From: Eumeta japonica
Lineage: Eukaryota > Arthropoda > Insecta > Lepidoptera > Psychidae
NCBI GenBank assembly: GCA_005406025.1
Contig: BGZK01001191.1
Coordinates: 1-64,000, forward strand
Length of the DNA: 64,000 bases
Direction of reading: 5' to 3'
A program made the position numbers and the translations under genes. Positions within the stretch are counted from its first letter, which is position 1, and every line of letters starts with the position of its first letter. Shown piece after piece: positions 1 to 10,959 of this stretch. The notes below the pieces were generated by a model that ran no database searches, was not told where the DNA came from, and worked only from the letters and a program-made list of their open reading frames with translations.

Positions 1-459
1 CAATGCAATCTATTATGAAGTTTACATCATAATATAAAAATAATGAAAGTCAGCAATCCTTTTTATGTATATTAGATACATGTTATGTTACTTATATGTA
101 TCAACTTTATAGCTCCCTTATCTTTGCATTGATTTTGATAAAATTATACGGGTATGCACTAAATGTAAACTGTCTATGTGAAATAAATAACTAATTGCGA
201 AATAAAAAAAAAATATTTGCTTTAACCCAATGGATTTGTATAAATGGCTCGATATTATCTTACCCACACAATTAAAAACTTTAATAATAATTGAAAAAAT
301 TTGGTAATTCCAGTTATTTTATTACAAAAACGTGAATAAACATAATTTGCGCAATGCTTTTTTTACATTGGCGATTATCGTTTTAACTTATAAATAGTCT
401 CAGTTATATTCTAATAAATTTTATAATCTTAAATGTGATACAGCAACTTTAATATTTTA
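1..459. other. AT-rich gene-free stretch
   Basis: I see no supportable gene, structured repeat or transposon end here. The bases are strongly AT-biased with several poly-A runs. It leads into the non-LTR remnant that starts near 460. Confidence 0.5.
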
Positions 460-1160
460 CGACCTCTCCAAGGTTTACAAATATGTAATTCACGAAACGA
501 GAAACTGCATCATTACGGAGTGACAGGCTGGGCACTCGACCTTCTGAAGTCATATCTAAGTAACAGGATTCAGAGCATTTATGTCAATGGCAAAAATTCG
601 TCTGGACTTTTAGTCCGCGTGGGGTTACTACAAGGATTAAATTTTGGGCCATTCCTGTTTTTAGTGTATATTAACGCCTTATGTAGTCTTTCTGGACATG
701 TTAATTAGATAATACTCTTTGTGTAGGTTCACCATTGTTATTTGAATACAGAAGACAAAAACTTGATTATAACGATGTTATATAAAGTAAAGAAATGCAT
801 TATAACAAGTGATATAATTTTGAATGAAAAAAAAATGAAGTACATGAAATTTACGCTTCTAAATGTAAGTCATAGATTTAGAACTATTTTAGTACGAAAC
901 TATTTTAAATTTATTTTGGCTTTTTTTATAGCCCGATATCATATGGTATTTTGGTCTCGGATATTCCGCTCATATACAGAGAGTTTGTTGTGCTACAGAA
1001 GCTGGCTATTTCGGCGATTTACAAACTAGGATCTCGAGTAATTAAAAGAGTAAGTCAAAGGAAATTGGAATCTTAACTTTGGCATTTCAATTTATATTCG
1101 AAAATTTAATACAGGTAACTTAAAAATTGAAAATACATAGTGATTGACATAGATTGGTAT
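460..1160 (+). pseudogene. Jockey-like non-LTR reverse transcriptase remnant, copy 1
   Basis: Reading across frames gives successive blocks of a LINE reverse transcriptase. At 490-700 the peptide contains GWALDLLKSYLSNRIQ and then GPFLFLVYIN, the region just before the catalytic YADD box of jockey/CR1-type enzymes. The usual PQGS before it reads LQGL here. From 740 to 870 a second frame holds the LNEKK-KYMKF block. From 930 to 1060 a third frame holds the SAHIQRV / LAISAIYKLGSR block typical of the C-terminal thumb. Stops and frameshifts between blocks show it is dead. The same family recurs at 24580-25380 and 62090-63371, and the text around 1050-1100 (GGAAATTGGAATCTTAACTT) is shared with 25080-25110. 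There is no endonuclease part, so this is a 5'-truncated copy. Confidence 0.8.
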
Positions 1161-1162
1161 TA

Positions 1163-1235
1163 AGTATAGGCTTCACCGCCCACCCATCGATGTTGCAACA
1201 GTCCGGCTGGGGCCGACGCAGCCCGCCGCAGCAGT
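1163..1235 (-). repeat. Diverged lepidopteran interspersed repeat
   Basis: The reverse complement contains GTTGCAACATCGATGGGTGG followed by GCGGTGAA. This resembles the phrase GTTGCGGGTGTCCATGGGCGGCGGT, which I know as widespread in moth and butterfly genomes. Related copies occur at 26430-26620, 49200-49330 and 60145-60225. Its class (SINE or LINE tail) cannot be decided from this copy. Confidence 0.45.
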
Positions 1236-1239
1236 TAGT

Positions 1240-2384
1240 TCCTATCATTTCAAGGAGGATATATTTCATTTGCTTTAAATTATTTTCATCTAAAATTTTT
1301 TTTTGTCGTTTTGCTTATAAAACGCAAATATTTTAATTACCTATTTTCTTTGCCTTTCAAAGTATTTATAGTTTTTGTAAATAAATAAATAGTAGTTTTG
1401 GATTTGTTATTATACATAAAAAATAGTATACACGTGAGTTACACACATTAATCTACACAAAATAAAAATAAAGTATGTTCAAATGTTAGTCGGTTACATA
1501 AAGTCACAAAGTAATTTATGGGGCTCTGAGTGCGTACATTGAGTTAGGTTCCTGTAGATGTTCAAAACTTATTATTAACAAATACAAGATATTGATTAAA
1601 CAATTACTTGTTAAAAAAGTGTTATAAAATTTCTCATAATTTTAGGGATAAATAATGTTACCTTGTTATTTACTTTGAAACTAACTAAACTTTGAAACTA
1701 AAAGTTGTGAGCAAAGTTACCTTGAAGTCTCTTGTTTGTGTTCCCTTCCGAGCAAGTGGCAAATTCACATTATATTGACGTACTAAACGTAAATGGCCTA
1801 TGAAATAAAAAGATTTTGGAATTGTATTTAGAAAGCGATGGGTTTCAAAAGGTTGCAAACAATTTCATGCTTGATATTCTTAAGTTCGACGATGGAAAAG
1901 TGAATGACGTAGTATGTCATAAATAGTAAATATTATTTACTCACCTTTTTTTTATGTTAAACGAGTTTAATTTGTGATAAAGAAGAGAAGACATGTATAG
2001 TAAGTTTTGCAGTAGTATATGTCCTTGTATCAACCTTGGCCACACTAAGTCAGTATAGCATAAACGGAGTTGAGATTAATAAAATTCAGGATCTCAATAA
2101 GACAACGAAAGCGTAACGCGATTGAAACAATGTTTTAATGGAACCCAGCAGCTTAGGCGGTAAGAACTCAAGGAATTTTGTTACTAATAACAAAATCTGT
2201 ATTGCTAAACAAAGCGAAATGTTTATGTATTGTAAATAAGTAGTAGTTGGTTTAGTAGTAAGTAGATTAAAAATTAATCTACAAAACGGTGATTTACATT
2301 CATCTTAGAAAGAGACAAAAAGTATCTACAACAAATAATAACCGAGATAAAAAAATCAAAACAAAAAAAAAACATTCAGTGAAA
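1240..2384. other. Gene-free stretch
   Basis: I see only AT-rich sequence with scattered short poly-A and poly-T runs. There is no open frame with coding character and no recognisable element end. Confidence 0.45.
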
Positions 2385-2692
2385 ATGAAATCGATATGCA
2401 AAAAACTATTGTATTATATTTACATTTTGATTGTCGTTTCGATAGTAACCAACCGGACGACCTCGCATCGTCTACTCGTTACCGAATCAGTTGAGTGGTA
2501 CACCTCACTTGAGATTTTATCATTGCGGCCTGTGACATATGGCGGGCACAAAATGCGGCGCGACTTTACTGTGAAGGCGGAGCACAGGACGGTCGAAAAC
2601 CAAAGCCATGGAGTTTGGAACATGTCGAGGTTACGGCTGGCTTTCACAGCTCCATGTTCACAATGTATCATAGAAACGAAAGCATGCAATTC
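2385..2692 (+). CDS. Possible first exon of a small secreted or membrane protein
   Basis: An ATG in good animal context (GTGAAAATGA) opens a 103-codon frame. Its first 27 residues look like a signal peptide or anchor: two lysines (KKLL), then the hydrophobic run YYIYILIVVSIV, then polar residues. The rest is polar, with a C-terminal PCSQC motif. The frame closes at 2694-2696, but a GTAAAA donor sits exactly at 2693. Splicing to the TAG acceptor ending at 2743 continues the same frame for another 51 codons. I recognise no family. The GC content rises in 2520-2660, which favours a real exon over chance. The 51-nt intron would be very short for a moth. Alternatives are a single-exon gene of 103 residues or a chance frame. 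Confidence 0.3.
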
Positions 2693-2743
2693 GTAAAATC
2701 TGCATATATAAAAGAACGAATTGACTTATATATTAATGCATAG

Positions 2744-2897
2744 TCCAAAGTCCCGGATACTTGAAACTTTATACAGGGGCGTCCAGTGGATTGACAGATA
2801 TATAAAACGCTCCTTGCACCCTAGTGGATGTGACTGTCAACAATTTCCTGAGGATATGCCTGGTTGGTATGAAACGTACGTAGAATTAACAATTTAA
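2744..2897 (+). CDS. Possible second exon of the same small protein
   Basis: If spliced from 2692, the codon TC|T is completed and a frame of 51 codons runs to TAA at 2895-2897. The peptide includes LYRGVQWIDRYIKRSL, SGCDCQQFPEDMPGWYETY and a final ELTI. It has the balanced composition of real protein, with tryptophans, paired cysteines and few low-complexity runs, and the same frame also opens with ATG at 2738. I do not recognise it. It lies just downstream, in minus-strand terms, of the Orco-like exon but on the opposite strand. Confidence 0.3.
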
Positions 2898-2989
2898 CGG
2901 TTGGCAGAATAAGATAATTATAAAAATAAATAACACTTGCTTAGGTGTTCGATATCTGTTCGACACGTCGATATTATTGCAAGCTTTAC

Positions 2990-3176
2990 CAGCCGAAGCG
3001 GGACGAAACAGCTCGGCCGTGTTGGGCCGGTAGGAGTCGAGCGACGCACTGATCTCCATCAGCGGCGTCATGATACTCTTCAGATGCTGCAGCTGTTCGC
3101 AGGCGTAAATCAGCCAAGAGCAGAACATGAGGTCCATCAGGTTCGCTATCATCATGGCGAACAATAGCCAGTAAAT
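2990..3176 (-). CDS. Orco-like: Orphan Orco-like (odorant receptor co-receptor) exon
   Basis: On the minus strand a 187-nt open exon is bounded by a good acceptor (CCTTTCAG before ATTTAC) and a donor (G|GTAAAG). It starts in phase 0 and ends after one base of a codon. It encodes 62 residues starting IYWLLFAMMIANLMDLMFCS, followed by WLIYACEQLQHLKSIM, TPLMEISASLDSYRPN and TAELFRPASA. This is the most conserved stretch of insect Orco, the obligate ion-channel subunit partnering all olfactory receptors in antennal neurons, and TAELFR is the lepidopteran form. Differences from the moth Orco consensus I remember include T for K in IMKPLME, I for L in MELSAS, S for T in LDTYRP and Y for F in WLIFACE. 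No other Orco exon was found in the window. It may be a duplicated exon, a relic of an Orco paralogue, or one exon of a gene extending beyond the left edge with very long introns. Confidence 0.75.
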
Positions 3177-3239
3177 CTGAAAGGTTTTGGTGATGTTTAC
3201 TGAACTAGTTTCGGCGCCAGCTGATCTTCTATGCGTCTC

Positions 3240-3297
3240 GAATCTTCTTACATTCGAACGTGACACAATTGTGTGATGTTCGAATGTAAGAAGATTC
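3240..3297. repeat. 58-bp near-perfect palindrome
   Basis: The two 29-nt halves are reverse complements with only two mismatched pairs and no spacer. The outer 20 nt (GAATCTTCTTACATTCGAAC) pair perfectly with 3278-3297, and the centre is ACACAATTGTGT. It lies 64 nt upstream of the Orco-like exon acceptor. Confidence 0.9.
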
Positions 3298-3324
3298 AAT
3301 CGGATATCGGATCGGTTCGATATC

Positions 3325-3660
3325 TGTCAATCCTCTGGAATCAATATTCGATCATTTGGATAGAGATTCGTAGTGGAGAGGCAGATTCGAGGGTCAGCGG
3401 TGGGTTGCATGCTGCATGTTAATGCATGTTGCAGGCAAGCATCGAGTTTGGGGTCAAAATTAGAATCAGGAGGGTGACCCGACCCAGAAAGGGGAGTATA
3501 GGTCAAAATTGAGAATGGGATCGGACTCGAGAGTGGAATCAGAATCGGCAACTGTTGAGGTCAAGACTGGCGTCGGAGTTAATAGCGAGAACACGATAGG
3601 AACCGAAAGTGAAACAAATTGGCACCGAGAGTAAAACCGGGATTCGAATCTAAGATAGCC
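3325..3660. repeat. Degenerate GGAATC/GGATCG-type array
   Basis: This stretch is built from irregular repeats of short words such as GGGATCGGA, GGAATCAGAATCGG and GGTCAAAATTGAGAATGGG. The same texture occurs at 16540-16640 and 40985-41080, and reversed at 8290-8430 and 32770-32930. No gene is seen. The array at 16540 sits inside a Helitron-like element, so this may be a decayed relative. Confidence 0.5.
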
Positions 3661-4328
3661 TAATCTTTTTTTTTGCGATTTTTGCTTCTAAAGTTCTGTT
3701 ATGGAATTCATTTGTTTTGGAGTTTCGTGAGTTTTCAATTCTTACTTATTACATTCTCACTTATTACATTCTTATTTATTAGGTCAAAGATAATTATTTT
3801 GACTGTTTGATTATATACCTCATCGATCAGAAGTCATACGCCTTAGAACAAAAATTGATCGATTTAAAATTAAAGACTCAAAATTAAAAGCATTCCAAGA
3901 AATATATGATTGCTTTATGGGCGAGCGTGATGATCACGAGACGAATTATATCGATTGTATTTATTATCGTGTATATATTAAATGCAAGACCTGAGTATCG
4001 GCGTGATCACTTGCAATTACTGATAATTGAAATGGACGAACATCGCAATGGTTACGAATAGTCACTGCCCTAAACATAAACCCTCCATGAGGAGCTGCAT
4101 AATGATATAAGAAGGATGCATGAACTACAACATCAATTGGATTTATGTAAAGCGGACAAGACGATTAAGTTGTAAGACTCAATGTTGGACAGTACGGCAT
4201 GAACTGACATACAGGCCACATGCATTTATTTATACAGTGTTAAAAAAATTCAAAAATATTTTAAAATTAATATGTTATTCGAACGTAACGAATCCAAAAG
4301 TCTTATCTTGGACTACTACTTAAAGGTG
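3661..4328. other. Gene-free stretch
   Basis: I see nothing supportable between the degenerate array and the mariner left end, only AT-rich sequence with short direct repeats such as the TTACTTATTACATTC motif near 3745-3775. Confidence 0.4.
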
Positions 4329-5415
4329 TGCGAAGGCTGCTATTTATGTATCCACAACTGGGCACATACATAACAATATTATAAAGTAATTACAAAATTT
4401 AAAAATGAAACTTTTTGGCTGTAGAATACAGTTTGTTTCATGTAACTGTAAATTGTTTTAACATTGTGGCGTCATTTTGAAAATTGTCTTTTTCATCATG
4501 GAATTAACTCGTGAAAATTTTCGTGCGATGATTTATTACGAAATTCCGCGACTGCTAACTCAAAAACAGTACATCAATCAACTCACTTCGACTTTGGAGA
4601 TGAAGCACCATCGATAACCACTATATATTACTGGTTTATTACTGTGAATTCATTTGTGTGTGGTCTATACTCACGGACGAATTTAATGAATGTCGCCCTA
4701 AATCGGTTATTGTACCAAAAAATATAGATGTTTTGTGGGAACTAACAAAGCAATGTAGTTATGTTACGTATCGCGAGATAAAGACGTCCTTGGGTATAAC
4801 TATGATGAGCATACATAAGATATTACAATAGTTAACAGTGTGGATGTACCAAGATGAGCCGAACCCAACCCAAAAGTGATTCGTGCCAAAAGAACTTTGA
4901 AGCAAATGGTTGCCTGTTTTTTGGTATAAATGGACATATGGTTACAGTGCATCTAGAGAATCGTAAAATGGTTAATTTGGTGGGGTACGCGACTATTTGT
5001 TTATCAGAAGTCTTTGACGAAATACGAAACAACAACCGACGACGCAGAATCATTTTTCAATATGACAATACTAGCTGTCTCACGTTGGCTGAAACAACTC
5101 AGTCAATGGAAGGTCAAAAGATCGAATTGATGGGTCATGAGCCTTACAGTTCCGATTTGGCATCCAACGATTTCGTGAGCGTGGAGAATAATTTATATGG
5201 TCAACATTTTTCGAGCTGCAAAGAAACCGTTCATGCGTTCAAAATATGTGTTTTGGAGATAGCTCAACCAGAACGTGAAAAGTGCTATTAAAATTGATTT
5301 CAGCTTTGTAAAAGTGCATCGATCATTATGGCGAAAATTTTGAAAAGCAATAAAAAATATTAAATATGAGACATTTGTTTCTTTTGATATTCCGGACATG
5401 TAAATAGCAGTCCTC
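4329..5415 (+). mobile_element. Inactivated mariner-family transposon
   Basis: A cut-and-paste transposon with recognisable inverted ends: CGAAGGCTGCTATTTATG at 4331 pairs with the complement of CATGTAAATAGCAGTCCTCG ending at 5415. A TA target dinucleotide follows at 5416-5417; the left TA appears mutated. At 4498 the start MELTRENFRAMIYYE is clear. Frames then break (TAA within 4616-4618). The middle of the transposase, with the first catalytic aspartate, is missing between about 4830 and 4850. From 4854 the C-terminal half is open, with QYDNTSC at the second aspartate and PYSSDLASNDF where the family has PYSPDLAPND. It ends near 5345. The deletion and stops make it non-functional. Confidence 0.88.
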
Positions 5416-7323
5416 GTATGTGTATATGAAGGAACATATCGTTAACAGTATTCATTTATTTAAATTTAATAAACGGTTCATTGATAATGAAGGAAACCAG
5501 TGAGGCTTTGAATATATATTATTTTTCCTCATATTATCGTCAGTTCTCGACCCACAAACTCAAATTGAAAATATCTTTATTTCATAGACAATTAAATAAC
5601 ACTTGAAACAGGTTACAGTTTTTTGTAAGCTTATTCTTCATCACACATTCAGAACAGATTTTTGCCTCAAGAAGACCGAGTAAAAAATCAAATGTGATTG
5701 TTTTTCAATTTTATCATATATAACCGACAAAGATACAAAACTATTACCGAATGAAGCAGCCCGGTAAGAAGTCGAACTGGTTGTAGCCATGGATATTTGT
5801 CTTCTAAATATTCTTAAATTGTATAATACTCTTTTTTATTATGCGTTTCTTTAATAATATTCTTAAATTTTAATAAGAGTGAATGTTATACATCCACAGG
5901 AACGTTATTGAATATCAATCCAACGTGGAGCGCTCGAGGACTAAAATAAACTGAATAAACCGAGGTCTAAAATAAACCGATTTCTAGGAAGGTAGGTCGC
6001 AGGTCTGTGTAGTGCATTATTTTGAGTTTACGTCTCGAAAACACCGTACTAGCATGACAAGTGTTCGATTTTTACTTTCATTTTAATATTTTCAAAAAAT
6101 ATCTCAATACCTTAAAGCAAAAAAAAAACACTTTATACCTAGTCACTCCTTTTCTAACTACTTAGTAGTGAATTATTACTGTAAAAATAACATCAAATAT
6201 AATTTTGTTGTAATACACCGGTGACATATAATCAGCTTGAATATCTGTTGTTTGCCTTGACCAGTCGCAGCATTACCATTTTTCCATGTTAAACATCTTT
6301 AGTATTTAAATGTCACAGATGCTTATAAAGTTATCGATGTTTGTCTACAACTTTAGAAAATTCGATTATTATTCAACTATTCGACTATTGTTACCATATG
6401 ATTTTAAACGCATTCGAAGGGTGATTCCAGTAAAACAGAAATAAAACAATTTTATTAAGAAAAGCCACATTTTAAATTTTTTTATCCGTGTGTTTGCATG
6501 TTTTCACACAACGGTTTTTATAATATTCTTTGGATTCCATAGAATATTCACAGAAGCAAATTTTAATTCATCGAAATCGGACGACAAGAAGGAATCGTAA
6601 AATTCCACCTGTACGAAGTCACGTGCGCAGCTAGTGTAAGGAATATGTAGGGCATATGTTTTATTGTCGTACATACGAAACATTATTTTATAATAAAGTA
6701 AATTAATTAAATTAAAATATCAATAAACTTAAAATAAATTTAATAAAGATTATTGCGTTATTTTTATTTATCCATAAGGAAAGCGAATGATTTATTTTCA
6801 TCAAAAACTTTTCAAGTTACATGTGTGTTATAAGTTTACAAGATTATAATGTAACATTTATAATTATGTGTAGCAGATGGAACAAACAAGCAGAAAGAAT
6901 ATGTAAGAAAAAATGGAACGTTTCTTAATTCAAAGGTTCGACCTCGACAGTTAGGATTTTATATTCAAGTATTTTTTCTATATATTCCAATTACTTTCAC
7001 TTTATTTTCTTTCGCTTCATTTGCGTTCAATACTCTGCATCCGAGAAACAGTCTGTTTCCAATTCTAGCATAACCATTAAACTGCAAAATGTTTTTTTAG
7101 CAGCAAGCTGTCTGATTGTAGAGAGAATAAATAAATAATAATTATTAATTACTTAATTTTACTTTTCAAAAACGTCACTTGAAAGTGAGCAGGATGACCT
7201 CTTCATCATTTCTTACTATAGTTCCGTATACCACCATATATCTACTATAACAGAGGTCAATTTTTATTTTTTAAATCGATGTGACATTTATTGCCGAAAA
7301 GTTTTACCCGTGCGAGACGGGGA
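5416..7323. other. Gene-free stretch upstream of gene C
   Basis: I see no coding exon with splice sites here. The region around 5560-5710 (AAAATATCTTTATTTC followed by mixed sequence) has the look of a diverged interspersed repeat but cannot be assigned. A 5' untranslated exon and the promoter of gene C should lie here or further upstream; no TATA box or initiator could be fixed with confidence. Confidence 0.4.
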
Positions 7324-7823
7324 ATGGCATTACGCGGTCGGAGAGCGAAGGCCAACAACACGACTTATGCGAATATTGTTCATACCAAACCTGACAGTAC
7401 ATTCGGAAACATGGCGACGTTAGTTGCCGTCATTATTGCATCAATTGGTTTGATATTCATGGTAGGCACTGTGCCTTCCACTGAGTACTCTTGCGCACCC
7501 TTCTTTTTCCAAAAAGTCAAACACGAAGGGAAAGTATACAAGTCGATCGTACGGTTCCAGTGTGATAGGTCGCCTCCCTTCGATGGCACCTGTGACCCCA
7601 CTTTCACCGAGCGCGTGTACTACCGCACGGTGTCCGGGTACTCCTGCATGGTGGAGTACCTGGCCCGGCCGACGCCGCTGCTAGAGGAGCCGCCCTGCTC
7701 GGACAGAGAGGGCTACGACGACTACTTCAAGCAGCTGGGCATGGCGGCCACGCCGGCGGGCTGGGTGCTGCAGGACGCCAAGGCCGGTGTTCTGCTGCAA
7801 GTGCGACCGAATATACCTCACAG
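7324..7823 (+). CDS. Gene C exon 1: cysteine-rich single-pass membrane protein
   Basis: The first coding exon of a 265-residue protein. The start chosen is ATG at 7324 (MALRGRRAKANN). The frame is open back to 7291 but has no earlier ATG. Residues 1-29 are basic and polar, residues 30-50 form one membrane segment (ATLVAVIIASIGLIFMVGTV), and the rest is an ectodomain, so a type II or signal-anchor topology is likely. Nine cysteines lie after the membrane segment in the full protein (SCAPFF, FQCDR, GTCDP, YSCMVE and PPCSD in this exon), suggesting disulphides and an extracellular or luminal site. The exon ends CAG|GTGAGT, a perfect donor, leaving two bases of an Arg codon. Third positions are strongly G/C in the second half (7600-7820), unlike the AT-rich surroundings. 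I recognise no named family, so the function is unknown. Confidence 0.85.
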
Positions 7824-8088
7824 GTGAGTACATGTAGCGTTATGGAATTTTAATAAAAAATAAGTCGTTATCTTCTATAAATAATTTTGTTTATTCGAGC
7901 ATCTTATATTAAATCTAATGAAATGACATTCAAATTTCTATCCAAAACGCAAGCCTTTGTTTTTGAATGTTAATTTGATACAGGTGTGGTATATGTTAAC
8001 GTTAGAGTAGTTTTGGTGAAAAAAATACTATCTTATCTATAAGAAATTTTCTTTTTAAATGGAACATTTGATAACAATTTTCCATGAA

Positions 8089-8110
8089 CACACACACACA
8101 CACACACACA
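8089..8110. repeat. (CA)11 microsatellite
   Basis: Eleven uninterrupted CA units inside gene C intron 1. Confidence 0.95.
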
Positions 8111-8289
8111 TCTATACCTATAAATATATTTAAAACAAAAGTAAAGAGAGAGTTGAGCCGTTTCGGGGATGGGAGATGGACCTTGACTCGGCACGAGCCG
8201 GATGTCCCGCGTGCCGTCTGTCCACTGCCAAATACCTCCCGCTCCTGCCCTCGTTGGCGGTTTGTCTCACTCTCGGTATAGATCGCGGA

Positions 8290-8430
8290 CCTGCTTTTCA
8301 ATCCGATTCCGACATGCTATTAATTTAAATTTTAATCCCACACTTGATTTGGACCTTGAACTTGATCGTTTTCGATTTTGATCTCTCACCGTGTCGATTT
8401 GGTTCCGGTACCGGATACGGTTCAGATTTA
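8290..8430. repeat. Degenerate CGATTC-type array, reversed orientation
   Basis: Words such as CAATCCGATTCCGA, GATCGTTTTCGATTTTGATC and GTGTCGATTTGGTTCCGG give the reverse complement texture of the arrays at 3325 and 16540. The element it belongs to is not delimited. Confidence 0.45.
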
Positions 8431-9664
8431 GGCAAACTGGGAAATTTGCGTGTATCGAAATAAAATTTAGGTCTCCAGTAGTAAGATTGAAGTTAGTTAA
8501 AAGCTACCATAGCCTGGAAGAAATCATTCCAGATATTATAAGGAACTAATTGAAAATACGGTATGATGACAACTGTATAGAATACGTTAGAAGACTGGGA
8601 AAAAAAAAGGGGAAAAAAATAAGGCCAATTGTTGTAACTTTACACACGATGGGTTTAAAAATAAAAATACAGAAAAACAAGAAAAAAATTAGAAACAACC
8701 TCATATTATATAAAAGAAGATTATCCCCTGGACTTCCTGATAAAACGCAAAGAATTACATGTAGAAGACGAGAAGGAGAAAAAACAAGGGAGAAAAGCGA
8801 TCATCAAATATAATAAGCTTATTATAATAAACAACGACAACAAACAAGAAAAACATACAATATCACAAGAAAATAAAAATAAAATAAGAAATTTATCAGA
8901 ATCGCCGGAAACTACAAGGAAAACATCAGAACACAGAGAACAAAGTACAAATCAGGCAATAAAAATTAATCAAACTTACAATATGAACGACTATCTAATA
9001 AAGGCTCCTACTTTCTCCATCCAAGGAAGAAGCTCATCTCTAATACAAAACGATAATCGAGATCAAGAGAAGTAGCAATCAACGTGCCCCCCTCCCAATC
9101 TTCCAACACGGCTAGTCACCGCGGGAGATAAAAACTACAACGCTCCAACAAATCAAAAAATATATATAAGTACCTACAACGTCAGATCTCTACTTAAACC
9201 TCAACAAATTGAACTATTAAAACACTCCCTTACTAATATCAAGCATGACATCATAGATCTTTCTGAAGTAAGACGAAGCGGAAACGATATCATAGAAGAT
9301 AAAAATTATATACTTTGTTACACGGGCAAAACAAAAGGACAGCACGGAGTTGGATTATTAATCAAAAAAGAATACAAAACGAATATAGACAACTATACAG
9401 GAATATCCGAGAGAGTCTGTCTTTTAAATCTTAAATTTGAAAACACAAGAATATCCATTATACAAGTGTATGCTCCCACCCAAGACGCAACAGACGAGGA
9501 AATAAATAGCTTCTATGACCAAATAAATCGCGCTAGAAGCCTTGCAAACGGAAAACAAATAATAATGGGCGACCTTAATGCCAAAATAGGTCAAAGAAAA
9601 AATCCAGAAAATTATCATCGGCCCCTTTTGCTACGGCACTAGAAACCAAAGAGGCGACAGACTA

Positions 9665-10096
9665 GTGCAATACGCAATCGAAAATAACCTTACCATAATC
9701 AACTCCATATTTAAAAAGAAAACTGAAAACCTATGGACGTGGACCACACCAGACAAGAAGAGTAAAAACCAAATAGACTATATCATGAGTAACTGCCCTA
9801 AGCTTTTCCAAAACATAGAAATTTTAAATAACAACAATTTTGCCAGCGACCATCGACTTGTAAGAGCGACTATACAAATTATCAAACATAAGAAATGCAG
9901 AGCAAGCTTTGGAAGAGTCATATCTAACCTATCAACCTTACAAAACCAAGCGCAGTACTTATCCAATCTAACGAAAAAATTAGAGAATGTGTTTTGGGAA
10001 GATACCGACGATATAGAGACATTTTACTTAAAGTTAGAAACTTCTATACACCAAAGCTACAACAAAATACTACAGAAAAACCAAAACAGGATATAA
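9665..10096 (+). pseudogene. RTE endonuclease C-terminal part
   Basis: An open segment of 143 codons inside the LINE. It includes WTWTTPDKKSKNQIDYIMSN and ASDHRLVRATI. SDHRLV carries the catalytic histidine of the apurinic-type endonuclease that nicks target DNA for target-primed reverse transcription. It is separated by a frameshift near 9605 from the upstream half, which holds the GDLNAKIG motif. Confidence 0.8.
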
Positions 10097-10959
10097 TATC
10101 GTATGAAACGAAAGAACTCATTAAAAACGCTCAGAACTACTACATGCACCACTAAAGACCCAGGAAGAAAGAAAGGAATTAGCTACACTCTTTAAAACTA
10201 TAAATAAAAAATTAAAGCAAGATTACAAAACTTATAGACTTAAAATAATCGAGAATAACCTATTTAAAACAGGAAGCCAAAGAGCGCATAAACAGTTAAA
10301 CTCGGATAAAAGTGGATACCAAGCTTAAAGTCAAGAAAAACTACAAAACTCTACAAACACGAGGATCTAGTTAAAATAGCTTCAGATTTTATAGAACCTG
10401 TACGATGACGAAAACTACGAACAATGCTACAAAGATAACCTGAACTATAACTGGGAAACAAATAGCCCTATCCAGCTTTTCAATGCCGATGAAATAATAA
10501 AAATATTGACAAATTAAAGATCGAGAAGAGTCCGGGACCTGATAATATTCCTAACGAAGCGTTAAAATTGGAAAACCTATATTAATTCAACACCTTATCA
10601 CATTGTTTAACAAAATATTAGAAACACAAAATATCCCCAAAATGGGGCGAATCAAGAATAACTCTATTATACAAGAAAGGTGATCCACAAGATATTGGCA
10701 ACTACCGAATCAGTCTACTTCCAACAATGTATAAGTTATTCGCAATGTGTTTAGAAAAAGGTTAGAACCAGATATAGAAACACCAAACTAAAGAACAGGC
10801 GGGTTTTAGACCAGGTTTCTCAACTATAGACCATATACACGATAGAGCAAATAGTGGAAAAATATCAAGAATTTAAATCCCCACTCTATCTAGCATATGT
10901 AGATTACGCTAAAGCATTCGACTCGATAACGCACGAGAGCATTTGGTAGGCACTGAAAC

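Noticed and set aside
2420..2689. Minus-strand open frame antisense to the small secreted-protein candidate
   Set aside because: No Orco-like or other recognisable content; I looked here for the next Orco exon and did not find it.
3640..3665. tRNA T-loop-like GGGATTCGAATC
   Set aside because: No matching acceptor, D or anticodon arms can be built around it; it belongs to the degenerate GGAATC array.
7291..7323. Earlier in-frame start for gene C
   Set aside because: The upstream frame is open but has no ATG; the first ATG is at 7324 and gives a sensible N terminus. An upstream exon joining here remains possible.
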